64,000 bases of DNA, taken from contig NZ_VTEV01000001.1 in assembly GCF_008180725.1 (NCBI RefSeq), positions 372,001 through 436,000 of the forward strand, given 5' to 3'. Below, in pieces: positions 10,663 through 19,319 of the stretch. The number at the start of each line of letters is the position of its first letter. Position 1 is the stretch's first letter. The notes below the pieces were generated by a model. That model searched no databases. It saw only the letters and a list, made by a program, of their open reading frames with translations, and was not told the DNA's origin. This DNA is from Sutcliffiella horikoshii (GTDB taxonomy: Bacteria > Bacillota > Bacilli > Bacillales > Bacillaceae_I). A program made the translations under genes and the position numbers.

Positions 10663-11436
10663 TTATTTTTGTTTTCCTACAATAATTCTCCATTTGTCTT
10701 TCTTCGTTTTTCCATCCACTGTCAAAAGTTTACTTCTTCCAAATCCCCTTACAGAAAGGATGTCTCCTTCTTGGCATTCAAAGGCTGTCTGCTCGACAAG
10801 CTTCCAGTTGATCTTCACCTTTTTAGCACCAATCAATAATTGCGCCTTTTGCCTTGAAAGATTGTAGATAGACGCTATCATGACATCTAATCGCAATGAT
10901 GCTGCTGTCGTCGAAGCTTCTTCCCAGCTTGTTTCGGTTGATTTTAGAGAATCAAAAGGTATCTCATTTAAAGACACTTTCACTTTACCCACTTCTTGTA
11001 ATTGCAGCTCAATAAAACCACTTACTTCTGCGCTCAGTACAACTTGAATAGTGTTATCATGAAAAAAGATATCCCCAAACTTACTTCTTTTAAGACCAAT
11101 ACCCATTAATGAGCCTAAAACTTGGCGATGTTCAATCTTCACAAACTTTTCGGGGTAGGAAAGATCATAAGCTTTTAGCTGGAAGTCTTCAGCAGTTGGT
11201 TCGAGGTAGGGAGGATATAAGAGGGCACGTTTTCTTTCGGCACCAGTTGTTCCCCCATGGAAAGCAAGCTTAACATCCTCATTATTTCCTACTACACTCT
11301 TCACAATTTCTTGCTCACGGGGGTCAAGGAAATCCGTAAGTTTTGAAGCATACTGTTCGATAACGGTATCCTTCCATTCCAATACTTGGTCGATAAAATC
11401 ATGCTCTTCTTGTCGAAAATGTTGATAAATACTCAT
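10663..11436 (-). CDS. ylmH: S4-domain RNA-binding protein YlmH
   Basis: A 257-aa cytoplasmic protein with an N-terminal YlmH-type domain (FLDPREQEIVKSVVG, GAERKRALLYP) and a C-terminal S4 RNA-binding domain from about residue 180 (RLDVMIASIYNLSRQKAQLLIGAKKVKINWK). YlmH proteins have been linked to ribosome function and quality control in Firmicutes; that is family knowledge. The ribosome site is weak (GAGTG). It is the last gene of the ylm cluster and lies next to divIVA. Confidence 0.93.
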   Translation of the reverse strand: MSIYQHFRQEEHDFIDQVLEWKDTVIEQYASKLTDFLDPREQEIVKSVVGNNEDVKLAFHGGTTGAERKRALLYPPYLEPTAEDFQLKAYDLSYPEKFVKIEHRQVLGSLMGIGLKRSKFGDIFFHDNTIQVVLSAEVSGFIELQLQEVGKVKVSLNEIPFDSLKSTETSWEEASTTAASLRLDVMIASIYNLSRQKAQLLIGAKKVKINWKLVEQTAFECQEGDILSVRGFGRSKLLTVDGKTKKDKWRIIVGKQK

Positions 11437-11510
11437 TGTATCACTCTAATCTAACAAAAGTTAAGAAGGGAAACCCGTTATAGTTCTAGCGAGATTCCCT
11501 ACTTTTCATA

Positions 11511-11780
11511 TTAATATATACCTATCATACCAAACAAAGCTTTAAGCCCTAATACTGCATATCGCAATACGAAAATAGCGACAATTGGAGAAATATCGAT
11601 CATTCCAAGTGGCGGGATGATGCGGCGAAACATGTCTAGGTATGGTTCACATATTCTTCCTAAGATCCTACCAAAGGATGACTCCCTTGCGCCTGGAAAC
11701 CAAGACATAAAAATATAGATGATTAACGCTAACGTATAAATGAAAACTAACTGATCAAGAAAATTAAAAAATGTACCCAT
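11511..11780 (-). CDS. ylmG: YggT-family membrane protein YlmG
   Basis: An 89-aa protein with two hydrophobic spans at about residues 8-27 and 60-88, joined by a loop carrying [32 protein letters not shown], the YggT family pattern. It is conserved beside sepF in many Gram-positives and is thought to act in membrane or division functions, though its precise role is unknown. The AGAGGTGG site fixes the start at 11780, six bases after sepF. Confidence 0.92.
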   Translation of the reverse strand: MGTFFNFLDQLVFIYTLALIIYIFMSWFPGARESSFGRILGRICEPYLDMFRRIIPPLGMIDISPIVAIFVLRYAVLGLKALFGMIGIY

Positions 11781-11786
11781 GAATAT

Positions 11787-12251
11787 CTACCACCTCTTGT
11801 CTGTATATTCTTCCTGTTCTTGCTGCATAATCTCAGAAATGGATCCAGATACATCCACATTGTCTGGCGTGCATAGGAAAATATTCTGTCCAATGCGCTG
11901 GATATCTCCCCCAATGGCATATACGGTGCCACTTAGGAAGTCTACGATCCGCTTAGCCTGATCCATATCTATTCGCTGCAAGTTGACGATGATTGCGCGG
12001 CGGTTCTTTAAATGGTCGGCAACGTCTTGTGCTTCCGAATAAGATCTAGGTTCATATAGGACCACTTTGGATGTCTTCTGTACACTTTGCAGGCTGACAA
12101 CATTTTGTCTAGAAGCAGGTTGAGTTGTCCCAGATCTTGTTCTTCTCGGCTCCTCTACCATTTCTTCTTCCTCGTATACTTCCGACTCTTTGTACTCATA
12201 TTCTTCATCATCTAAGGCAAAGAAACTTTTGAATTTTGATTTTATCGTCAT
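11787..12251 (-). CDS. sepF: Cell division protein SepF
   Basis: Membrane-binding partner of FtsZ that bundles protofilaments and tethers the Z ring, overlapping in function with FtsA. The 154-aa protein has an N-terminal amphipathic stretch ([13 protein letters not shown]), an acidic linker rich in Glu and Tyr (about residues 15-40), then the SepF core from about residue 60 ([31 protein letters not shown]). The GGAGGTGTAGGGA site sets the start. It sits in the ylm cluster between ylmE and ylmG. Confidence 0.96.
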   Translation of the reverse strand: MTIKSKFKSFFALDDEEYEYKESEVYEEEEMVEEPRRTRSGTTQPASRQNVVSLQSVQKTSKVVLYEPRSYSEAQDVADHLKNRRAIIVNLQRIDMDQAKRIVDFLSGTVYAIGGDIQRIGQNIFLCTPDNVDVSGSISEIMQQEQEEYTDKRW

Positions 12252-12267
12252 TCCCTACACCTCCAAA

Positions 12268-12954
12268 TTATTGTTCGTTTCCTACAAGCGCACTTCCAAT
12301 TCGGACGAATGTTGCACCTTCTTCAATGGCAATCTTGTAGTCATTGGACATCCCCATGGACAGTTCTGTACATGGCGCAAACGGAAGGTTCATCGATCTT
12401 ATTTCTTGTTGCAGAGATTTCAATCCACGGAAGCAGTTTCGCAACACTTTTTCCTCCTCTGTATAAGGAGCCATTGTCATTAATCCGACGATTTGAATGT
12501 TATGGAACTCTGAGAGCGTTTTTACAAATCCCGGAACTTCTTCCGGTGTTAGCCCGTGTTTGGAATCTTCCCCTGAAACGTTTACTTGAATAAAGCATTT
12601 AGCGATTTTTTTTGCCCTTTTATGTATTTCTTCTGCTAGGGACTTGCGGTCCAATGAGTGAATATAGTCCACTTTATCAATGATATTTTTTACTTTTTTA
12701 GATTGTAAAGTTCCGATGAAATGCCACGTTGCTTGATTAGATATAGTATCCCACTTCATTAGCAAACCGTCATCACGATTTTCGCCAAGATGCGATACAC
12801 CTGCTGTAATGGCCTCTTGAGCACGCTTTGTTGATACATATTTTGTAACGGCAATTATCTTTACCTCTTCTACTGAACGATTGGCACGGTCACATGCATC
12901 TCTGATATTTTGCTGAATTTCGGAAAGATTTAGTTCGACTGATTGTTCGTTCAT
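12268..12954 (-). CDS. ylmE: PLP-binding YggS/YlmE family protein
   Basis: A 228-aa single-domain alanine-racemase-fold protein that binds pyridoxal phosphate. The expected PLP lysine is Lys38 in KIIAVTKYV, and the family motifs HFIGTLQSKKVKNI, FIQVNVSGEDSKHG and LSMGMSNDYKIAIEEGATFVRIGSALVG are present. The family keeps PLP and amino-acid pools in balance rather than having a known catalytic reaction. The start overlaps the ylmD stop (ATGA), so the two are coupled. Confidence 0.94.
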   Translation of the reverse strand: MNEQSVELNLSEIQQNIRDACDRANRSVEEVKIIAVTKYVSTKRAQEAITAGVSHLGENRDDGLLMKWDTISNQATWHFIGTLQSKKVKNIIDKVDYIHSLDRKSLAEEIHKRAKKIAKCFIQVNVSGEDSKHGLTPEEVPGFVKTLSEFHNIQIVGLMTMAPYTEEEKVLRNCFRGLKSLQQEIRSMNLPFAPCTELSMGMSNDYKIAIEEGATFVRIGSALVGNEQ

Positions 12955-13784
12955 TCAAAATCCGCACCTTTCAAACCTATAAAACTCATCATTCTTCCCG
13001 TTTTCCCTTTATCCCGACGATGGGAAAAGAATAGGGATTCATTAGAGCTTGTACAAAAAGAGCTGCAAAGGATGTTTTCCTCACTGACACCAGCTTGCAA
13101 AAGCAGTTCAAAATTGACTTTTTTAAGGTCAAGAGCATACTGCCCGCTAGATACTTCTTTCATATATGTTTCCTTATCTGTACCAGGAAGTGCATCCATT
13201 ACTCTATTAACAACATAGTCATCCACAATATATGCTTGTGCCGAAATAGCTGGTCCAATGGCAACTTGAATCGTATCAATGTTAACGCCATCTTCCATCC
13301 AACGATTAATCATGTTGCCAGCAATATTTTTCACGGTGCCTTTCCAGCCGGCATGAGCAATACCAACAAGGGAATGTTCCTTGGAATAAAAGTACAGTGG
13401 CACACAATCAGCAAAACATAGTGTTAATAAAATATTTTCACTATCTGTATAAATGCCGTCTGTTCCTGACAAAGCAGTGCTGTAGGAATATACACCTTTG
13501 CCTTTATCAGGGTTGTTTACTTTTACGATTTTATCTTCATGTGTTTGGTCGCATCCTACCCAATTTTTTGTAGGTATATTCAACTGGCTTGCCAAAATCT
13601 CTTTGTTTTGACATACAGCATCCACTGAATCATTGACATGCAACCCCATATTCAATGTACTGAATTGTCCTTCACTGACGCCTCCATTTTTCGTTGTAAA
13701 TCCGACGATCAAGTTGGAAGCATTCCCTTTCCAAACAGGGAGAGACAGTGTTTGTTCTTTTTCCAGAACAAATGGCTCCGTCAT
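12951..13784 (-). CDS. ylmD: YfiH-family (PgeF-type) protein YlmD
   Basis: A 277-aa member of the multicopper-polyphenol-oxidase-like YfiH family; members act as purine nucleoside phosphorylase/adenosine deaminase or in peptidoglycan editing. The metal-site motifs CFADCVPLYFY and GIAHAGWKGTVKNI are intact and the C-terminal CSSFCTSSNESLFFSHRRD is typical. It precedes ylmE with a four-base overlap and follows ylmC by about 100 bases. Start at 13784 with AAGGTG upstream. Substrate not determinable here. Confidence 0.9.
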   Translation of the reverse strand: MTEPFVLEKEQTLSLPVWKGNASNLIVGFTTKNGGVSEGQFSTLNMGLHVNDSVDAVCQNKEILASQLNIPTKNWVGCDQTHEDKIVKVNNPDKGKGVYSYSTALSGTDGIYTDSENILLTLCFADCVPLYFYSKEHSLVGIAHAGWKGTVKNIAGNMINRWMEDGVNIDTIQVAIGPAISAQAYIVDDYVVNRVMDALPGTDKETYMKEVSSGQYALDLKKVNFELLLQAGVSEENILCSSFCTSSNESLFFSHRRDKGKTGRMMSFIGLKGADFE

Positions 13785-13887
13785 CTATGACACCTTCTTT
13801 ATGTTACACTCATATTCTTTCATATTGTACCACATTTTTCTACTAACATTGAATTATATTGTCCCTTTCGACAGTAATTTTCGCGCA

Positions 13888-14148
13888 TCATTCCTCATAT
13901 GCGGTCTCTACTTTTGTTTGATAACGCACAAGAATAACATCTGCACCGATTTTGACGATATTTCGCCATGGAATAACAACCTCCTCATCCTTACCAAAAA
14001 ATCCTAGCATCTTTCCTCCTCCGGTAATGATGATGGCCTCAACTTTTCCATTTGTTAGATTGATATCAATATCGCCGATGTTACCAAGTTTCTTCCCATC
14101 CGAGACACTTACCACATCTTTCATTTGAAAATCTGATATTTTTACCAT
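13888..14148 (-). CDS. ylmC: PRC-barrel protein YlmC/YmxH
   Basis: An 86-aa PRC-barrel domain protein: MVKISDFQMKDVVSVSDGKKLGNIGDIDINL, then GKMLGFFGKDEEVVIPWRNIVKIGADVILV. The ATG at 14148 is preferred because the GGGGGA site is six bases upstream; the ATG two codons earlier is too close. YlmC/YmxH proteins are widespread in spore formers and of unknown biochemical role. It heads the ylm cluster. The B. subtilis ylmA transporter gene that normally lies between sigG and ylmC is absent here. Confidence 0.9.
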   Translation of the reverse strand: MVKISDFQMKDVVSVSDGKKLGNIGDIDINLTNGKVEAIIITGGGKMLGFFGKDEEVVIPWRNIVKIGADVILVRYQTKVETAYEE

Positions 14149-14250
14149 GTCCATTCCCCCATTTTAGCTATCATACTTAACTATATGATAAATGTATCGA
14201 ACTTCATGAGGAGAAAAGAAAAAAGTTTTGTTACTTATATTAACTTGTCC

Positions 14251-14300
14251 AAAAAAAAGAACCAGTGATCCGTTTTAAAGGAGGATCCTGGAACTTTTTA
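14251..14300. terminator. Bidirectional terminator after sigG
   Basis: On the minus strand AGTTCCAGGATCC pairs with GGATCACTGGTTCT around an 11-base loop, followed by a run of eight T. The opposite strand also ends in T-rich sequence. It lies between sigG and ylmC. Confidence 0.88.
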
Positions 14301-14318
14301 TTTGTATATTTTCCTGCA

Positions 14319-15098
14319 TTAGCTTTGAATATTCTTATTCATCTGCTTGATTGCTGCCTTTTCCAGGCGAGATACTTGAGCTTGCGAAATTCCGATTTCA
14401 TCAGCAACTTCCATCTGTGTTTTACCTTGAAAGAAACGTTTTCTTAGAATGAGTTTTTCCCTGTCATTCAGGCGTCTCATTCCTTCTTTTAAAGCAATCT
14501 CTTCTATCCATTGGATATCTTTGTTTTTCTCATCACTGATTTGATCCAAAACATAGATAGGATCTCCTCCATCATTGTAGATTGGTTCAAACAATGAGAC
14601 AGGGTCTTGGATGGCATCAAGGGCGAAAACAATTTCTTCATGGGGTACTTCCAAAACTTTTGAAATCTCTTCCGCCGTCGGCTCTCTGGATGTTTCACTC
14701 ATTAATCTTTCTCTCACCTGCAGTGCTTTATAGGCGATATCACGTAACGACCTTGACACTCTAATTGGATTATTGTCACGAAGGTATCGTCTGATCTCCC
14801 CGATGATCATCGGTACTGCATATGTAGAAAATTTAACATTCTGACCTAAATCAAAGTTATCAATAGATTTCATCAATCCTATACAACCAACTTGAAATAA
14901 GTCATCGACAAATTCTCCACGGTTGTTAAACCGTTGAATAACACTTAATACAAGCCTTAAATTACCATTCACAAGCTTTTCACGAGCAGAAAGTTCACCA
15001 CTTTGCATTTCGCGAAACAACTTCCTCATTTCTTCATTTTTCAAAACAGGAAGCTTAGAGGTGTCTACTCCACAAATCTCTACCTTATTACGTGTCAT
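14319..15098 (-). CDS. sigG: Late forespore sigma factor SigG
   Basis: RNA polymerase sigma factor that directs late forespore transcription. The 259-aa protein begins MTRNKVEICGVDTSKLPVLKNEEM, the diagnostic SigG N terminus, followed by sigma-70 regions 2 (ERLVLSVIQRF-like, FVDDLFQVGCIGLMKSIDNFD), 3 and 4 (helix-turn-helix MEVADEIGISQAQVSRLEKAAIKQM). The start is an ATG with an AGGAGGGG site that is itself part of a hairpin. It lies downstream of sigE as in B. subtilis and has a separate forespore-type promoter candidate. Confidence 0.98.
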   Translation of the reverse strand: MTRNKVEICGVDTSKLPVLKNEEMRKLFREMQSGELSAREKLVNGNLRLVLSVIQRFNNRGEFVDDLFQVGCIGLMKSIDNFDLGQNVKFSTYAVPMIIGEIRRYLRDNNPIRVSRSLRDIAYKALQVRERLMSETSREPTAEEISKVLEVPHEEIVFALDAIQDPVSLFEPIYNDGGDPIYVLDQISDEKNKDIQWIEEIALKEGMRRLNDREKLILRKRFFQGKTQMEVADEIGISQAQVSRLEKAAIKQMNKNIQS

Positions 15099-15119
15099 TC
15101 TTTCCCCTCCTAACAGGAG
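15099..15119 (-). promoter_or_regulatory. sigG leader hairpin covering the ribosome site
   Basis: On the minus strand CTCCT-gtt-AGGAG (15119-15107) is a perfect 5-bp hairpin whose 3' arm is the sigG Shine-Dalgarno. Formation would hide the ribosome site. Confidence 0.6.
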
Positions 15120-15135
15120 TTGCTGTTCAGAGTTA

Positions 15136-15169
15136 AGTATCTCCTCAGGAGGGAAAAATATGCATATGC
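15136..15169 (-). promoter_or_regulatory. Candidate SigF/SigG promoter of sigG
   Basis: The minus strand has GCATA (15163-15159), 14 bases, then GGAGATACT (15144-15136), resembling the SigF consensus GYATA-N15-GGNNANNNT with one base less spacing. A second GCATA lies at 15169-15165. sigG is known to be SigF-transcribed in B. subtilis. Confidence 0.45.
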
Positions 15170-15239
15170 AGAAATTTATCTATTCTGACAAATAATTACA
15201 ATCCTTATCAGTTCTAGGGTTATTGAATAAAAATTTTTT

Positions 15240-15959
15240 TTACACCATTTTGTTAAATTCTTTTCTGAGCCTTTTAATAATACGTTTTTCCAGACGGGAT
15301 ATATATGATTGCGAAATTCCAAGCATATCGGCAACATCTTTTTGTGTTTTTTCTTCGCCGCCAATGAGGCCAAAGCGTAATTCCATGATTTGCTTTTCTC
15401 TATCATTTAATTGTTCTAGGGCTTTTAGTAGTAGCTTTCGATCTACATTTGCTTCTAAATCTTTAGTGATGATGTCTTCTTCGGTACCAAGCACATCCGA
15501 TAACAGCAATTCATTGCCATCCCAGTCAATATTTAATGGTTCATCAAATGATACTTCAGAACGAACCTTATTATTTCTACGCAAATACATTAAAATTTCA
15601 TTCTCAATGCAACGGGAAGCATAAGTTGCTAATTTAATCTTCTTTTCAGGATTAAACGTGTTTACAGCTTTTATTAAGCCAATTGTTCCAATACTGATTA
15701 AGTCTTCAATATTAATACCCGTGTTCTCAAACTTTCTTGCGATGTATACAACAAGTCTCAAATTTCGTTCAATTAAAATAGATCTTGCTGCCTGATCTCC
15801 ATTAGGCAATTTGATGAGAAGGTGGGCCTCTTCTTCTTTCGATAAAGGAGGCGGCAGTGCTTCACTTCCCCCGATATAATAAATTTCATCTGTCTTTAAT
15901 CCTAATTTGATTAATAATTTATACCATAAATAAGTCATCTTAATCTTCAGTTTCCCCAA
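15240..15959 (-). CDS. sigE: Early mother-cell sigma factor, pro-SigE
   Basis: Sigma factor for early mother-cell transcription, made as an inactive precursor. The 239-aa product equals B. subtilis pro-SigE in length. The start is a TTG at 15959 with GGGAGG seven bases upstream; an in-frame longer reading into spoIIGA has no support. The pro-region ([21 protein letters not shown]) is amphipathic and membrane-seeking, and the expected SpoIIGA cleavage lies near [10 protein letters not shown]. Regions 2-4 are intact ([41 protein letters not shown]). Confidence 0.97.
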   Translation of the reverse strand: MGKLKIKMTYLWYKLLIKLGLKTDEIYYIGGSEALPPPLSKEEEAHLLIKLPNGDQAARSILIERNLRLVVYIARKFENTGINIEDLISIGTIGLIKAVNTFNPEKKIKLATYASRCIENEILMYLRRNNKVRSEVSFDEPLNIDWDGNELLLSDVLGTEEDIITKDLEANVDRKLLLKALEQLNDREKQIMELRFGLIGGEEKTQKDVADMLGISQSYISRLEKRIIKRLRKEFNKMV

Positions 15960-16008
15960 GATAATTCCTCCCTTTTTTCTGATACCTTTGTAGGTTGTGA
16001 GTATAGAA

Positions 16009-16938
16009 TTATGAAACCTGCTCAACCACTTCCCCCTGTAGCATTTTTGGATGAAGGATACATACATAATCCCCTTCCGATGAGAGGGTTGTTTTAGTCA
16101 GCCCAAGAAGAAATTTATTTGTTTCATACTGTTTACCATCATGATGGATGACTGCTTTGTCCGGCTTTATTGCAAGCATCAAGCTGGTACTTTTTCCAAC
16201 TGCCCGGTATGGGATGATCCGTATTCTATCCACCCACTTAGTTTCCTCTGAGAATGTTGGCCAACCTTGAGTTTGTTCAATGGAATCCATAGCTTGTATT
16301 ATTTCTTGAGGGATAAATGCTTGAAGAGAGGCCACCTCTACAATCATTACAGGGGTTTTGGTAATCGGATCTAATAGCTGGTTTCCACTGTCCAGGAGAC
16401 CTGGTAACGAGATCACTTCCTTTTCTACGGTAATGGTGATATTGGCCAATTGGTCATATTTAAATTTTCTTGTTTCTACTGCATGGAATTGCTTCTTAGA
16501 TAAGTATAAAAGGACCGGAAAACCGATGAGAACAAACATCCATGAAATTGGATCACCAAGTCCAGTGGTCAAGCTGCGAATAGTGTCATTGGCGAAACGC
16601 TGATCTACTTCCAAGGCGTAATGAACGGCAAGCATACCTCCGCCTACTGAAAAGGTAGTAACATAGAATACAATCAAATTTTCTACAAAAACCCTAAGCC
16701 TATGGAACCCATAAGCTGCAAGTATAATCGTGAGGGATAAAAGCATTTTGACAAATGGATTTCCAACTAGCGCCTGTAATGGGGTAAACATCAGAACTAC
16801 AATTAATGAACCTAAAAATGCCCCTAACATCAATCTCCAAGTCACCATTTTTCGCTTTAGAATGATACCGGTAATTTTTAATAGCAGGAAATCAAACCCG
16901 AAATTCAATAGCCAGATCGCATCTAAATATACGGTCAA
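16009..16938 (-). CDS. spoIIGA: Pro-SigE processing peptidase SpoIIGA
   Basis: Septal membrane aspartic protease that activates pro-SigE in the mother cell after asymmetric division. The 309-aa protein has five N-terminal membrane spans (about residues 1-150) and a cytoplasmic protease domain with the motif [17 protein letters not shown], the catalytic aspartate being Asp183. The start is TTG at 16938 with GAGGGA upstream. It lies 49 bases before sigE in the usual spoIIG operon. A TTTGTCGG sequence at 17055-17062 could be a Spo0A box but this is weak. Confidence 0.96.
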   Translation of the reverse strand: MTVYLDAIWLLNFGFDFLLLKITGIILKRKMVTWRLMLGAFLGSLIVVLMFTPLQALVGNPFVKMLLSLTIILAAYGFHRLRVFVENLIVFYVTTFSVGGGMLAVHYALEVDQRFANDTIRSLTTGLGDPISWMFVLIGFPVLLYLSKKQFHAVETRKFKYDQLANITITVEKEVISLPGLLDSGNQLLDPITKTPVMIVEVASLQAFIPQEIIQAMDSIEQTQGWPTFSEETKWVDRIRIIPYRAVGKSTSLMLAIKPDKAVIHHDGKQYETNKFLLGLTKTTLSSEGDYVCILHPKMLQGEVVEQVS

Positions 16939-17247
16939 GTTTAGTCCCTCATTTATACCTTTTTATGTTTGAAACTAGTATAAATCACTACTATTAGAAA
17001 GTCTGTCAGTTCCTGCCGATGGTAGAATACAATTTTTGAAGGTTTTTTTGCTTATTTGTCGGAGGGGATAATTAGAGGAATGATGGATGGTAAAAGTATT
17101 GTTGTTTGGTTTTACACATCGCTATTTCTTTCCGCAAATGGCATCGCTTTCCGCAGGACGGTGCTTAGATCACTGTCCCAGAAGATTTGAAATCTTGGCT
17201 GTACCTTGCCTTTGCGCTTCCTCCTTGACTATTTCAAAGATATTTTG

Positions 17248-17860
17248 TGGTCATAAAGGTCTTTATAGGGTGGTGAGGACCGCTCTTCTCCTTTTTCTTG
17301 GTCACGGAGGTCTTCATAGCGGCAATGAAGACTTCTCTTCTCCTTTTTCCTGGTCACGGAGGTCTTCATAGACGTGATGAAGACTTCTCTTCTCTTTTTT
17401 CCTGGTCACGGAGGTCTTCATAAACGTGATGAAGACTTCTCTTCTCTTTTTTCCTGGTCACGGAGGTCTTCATAGACGTGATGAAGACCTCCCTTCTCCT
17501 TTTTCCTCGTCACGAAGGTCTTCATAGCGGCAATGAAGACTTCTCTTCCCCTTTTTCCTCGTCACGGAGGTCTTCATAGCCGTGATGAAGACTTTTCTTC
17601 TCTTTTTTCCTGGTCACGGAGGTCTTCATAGACGTGATGAAGACCTCCCTTCCCCTTTTTCCTGGTCACGGAGGTCTTCATAGACGTGATGAAGACTTCT
17701 CTTCTCTTTTTTCCTCGTCACGGAGGTCTTCATAGCGGCAATGAAGACTTCTCTTCCCCTTTTTCCTCGTCACGGAGGTCTTCATAGCGGCGATGAGTAC
17801 CTCCCTTCTCCTTCTTTATCATCACGGAGGTCTTCATTAAGACCATGAGAATTCCAACAT
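17248..17860. repeat. Tandem repeat array B, 52-bp unit, about 12 copies
   Basis: Units begin TGGTCACGGAGG or TCGTCACGGAGG at 17299, 17351, 17403, 17455, 17507, 17559, 17611, 17663, 17715, 17767 and 17819, all exactly 52 apart, with a degenerate copy at 17248. Every full unit carries a hairpin, GTCTTCAT-N7-ATGAAGAC, whose stem is constant while the loop varies (agacgtg, agcggca, agccgtg). The spacer between hairpins is pyrimidine rich. The array fills most of the space between ftsZ and spoIIGA, where B. subtilis has bpr. Positions 16939-17247 hold only AT-rich sequence plus a short GC-rich stretch (~17120-17190) resembling a fragment of the dispersed repeat. Confidence 0.96.
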
Positions 17861-17872
17861 TTCCCTAAACAA

Positions 17873-17925
17873 CAAAAAAGCACCAAACCATTTTCACTTA
17901 CAATGGTTTAGTGCTTTTGATTTAA
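17873..17925 (-). terminator. Intrinsic terminator after ftsZ
   Basis: On the minus strand AAAAGCACTAAACCATT pairs with AATGGTTTGGTGCTTTT around a short loop and runs into T's. It separates ftsZ from array B. Confidence 0.88.
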
Positions 17926-17950
17926 GCCTGCAGCTAATAGAAATTAGAAA

Positions 17951-19120
17951 TTAGCGGCGGCGATTTCTGTTACGAAGGAAAGTTGGGATATCCAACGTTT
18001 CTTCTTGTTGCTGAGATTGTTGCTGGCGACGTGGCTCTTGTTGTTCTTGTTGCTGATGAACCGGCTCTTCACGTCTTACTTCACGTTGCGGTTGTTGTGG
18101 CTTCTGCGCAGGAGCTTTTTGCGCTCCGAACACTGGACGTGCACCTTGTTTAGTATGGTTAATTTCTGCTTCGCTGAAACCTGTTGCAATAACCGTTACA
18201 ACAATTTCGTCTTTAAGGTTTTCATTGATAACAGAACCAAAAATCATGTTCACTTCTTGATCAGAAGCGGATGCCACGATGTCTGCAGCTTCCTGTACTT
18301 CATACAAGCTTAGGTTAGTGCCACCTGTGATGTTCATTAATACACCTTGTGCTCCGTCGATAGAAGTTTCAAGTAGTGGAGAAGATACAGCTTTTTTTGC
18401 TGCTTCAGCTGCACGATTTTCACCTGTTGCAACACCAATCCCCATCAATGCGGAACCTTTGTTGGACATGATTGTTTTCACATCGGCAAAGTCTAGGTTG
18501 ATTAGTCCTGGAGTAGCGATCAAGTCAGAGATACCTTGTACACCTTGACGAAGTACGTTATCTGCTTCACGGAACGCTTCTAGCATCGGTGTATTTTTGT
18601 CCACGATTTCAAGTAGACGATCGTTTGGAATGACGATTAATGTATCTACTCCCTCTTTCATGGAAGCGATACCGCCTGCTGCTTGTGTAGCACGCTTACG
18701 GCCTTCGAAAGTAAACGGTCTTGTTACAACACCGACAGTCAACGCGCCAAGATCGCGTGCAATCTGTGCGATAACTGGAGCTGCACCAGTACCGGTACCT
18801 CCGCCCATACCAGCTGTGACAAATACCATGTCGGCACCTTTAAGAACTTCTTCTAATTGTTCTTTACTTTCTTCAGCAGCTTTTTTCCCTACTTCAGGAT
18901 TTGCACCTGCTCCAAGACCACGAGTAAGTTTGCCTCCGATTTGCATTTTTACTTCTGCTTTTGATAGGTTAAGAGCTTGAGCATCCGTGTTAACCGCGAT
19001 GAACTCTACTCCTTGAACACCATGCTCTATCATACGGTTTACAGCGTTGTTTCCGCCTCCACCAACTCCGATTACTTTTATGGTAGCTAATTGATCGATA
19101 CTGTTATCAAAATCTAACAT
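17951..19120 (-). CDS. ftsZ: Cell division protein FtsZ
   Basis: Tubulin-like GTPase that polymerises into the Z ring. The 389-aa protein has the tubulin signature GGGTGTG at residues 106-112, the T7 loop NLDFADV, a long Gln/Arg-rich disordered linker ([17 protein letters not shown]) and the conserved C-terminal peptide [13 protein letters not shown] that binds FtsA, SepF and other partners. The true start is the ATG at 19120 with AGGAGG upstream; a longer open frame that runs through the adjacent repeat element is not real. A ~130-bp repeat separates it from ftsA. Confidence 0.98.
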   Translation of the reverse strand: MLDFDNSIDQLATIKVIGVGGGGNNAVNRMIEHGVQGVEFIAVNTDAQALNLSKAEVKMQIGGKLTRGLGAGANPEVGKKAAEESKEQLEEVLKGADMVFVTAGMGGGTGTGAAPVIAQIARDLGALTVGVVTRPFTFEGRKRATQAAGGIASMKEGVDTLIVIPNDRLLEIVDKNTPMLEAFREADNVLRQGVQGISDLIATPGLINLDFADVKTIMSNKGSALMGIGVATGENRAAEAAKKAVSSPLLETSIDGAQGVLMNITGGTNLSLYEVQEAADIVASASDQEVNMIFGSVINENLKDEIVVTVIATGFSEAEINHTKQGARPVFGAQKAPAQKPQQPQREVRREEPVHQQQEQQEPRRQQQSQQQEETLDIPTFLRNRNRRR

Positions 19121-19180
19121 GACTGTTCCTCCTATTTCTCGAAAGTACTTGCAAGCTAAAGCTAGTAACTGTAAAAACAC

Positions 19181-19311
19181 CGCTGTTGATTTCCGCACTG
19201 GGCTTCGCTTTCCTAGGGGCGCTGCTGGAGCCTCCTCGGCTTGCCTGCGGGGTCTCCACCTAGCGCTATCTCCCTTAGGAGTCTTCGCCCTGTGCTCCAA
19301 TCAACAGCTAT
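19181..19311 (+). repeat. Dispersed palindromic repeat R1, between ftsA and ftsZ
   Basis: A ~130-bp GC-rich element bounded by GCTGTTGATT and its complement AATCAACAGC. Internal conserved blocks are CTTCGCTTTCCTAGGGGC, GAGCCTCCTCGGCTTGCC, GGGGTCTCCACC and AGGAGTCTTCGCC. It is one of seven related copies. It lies wholly within the ftsA-ftsZ space, so any ftsAZ transcript must include it. Confidence 0.92.
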
Positions 19312-19319
19312 GTTATTCC

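Noticed and set aside
11465-11505. Terminator between ylmG and ylmH
   Set aside because: AGGGAA/TTCCCT can pair but there is no T tract and the genes belong to one cluster.
17248-17860. CRISPR array
   Set aside because: Units are contiguous and near-identical with no unique spacers, and no cas genes are present; the same holds for arrays A, C, D and E.
19121-19300. 60-residue N-terminal extension of FtsZ
   Set aside because: It is translation through the dispersed repeat; the ATG at 19120 has AGGAGG and gives the family N terminus.
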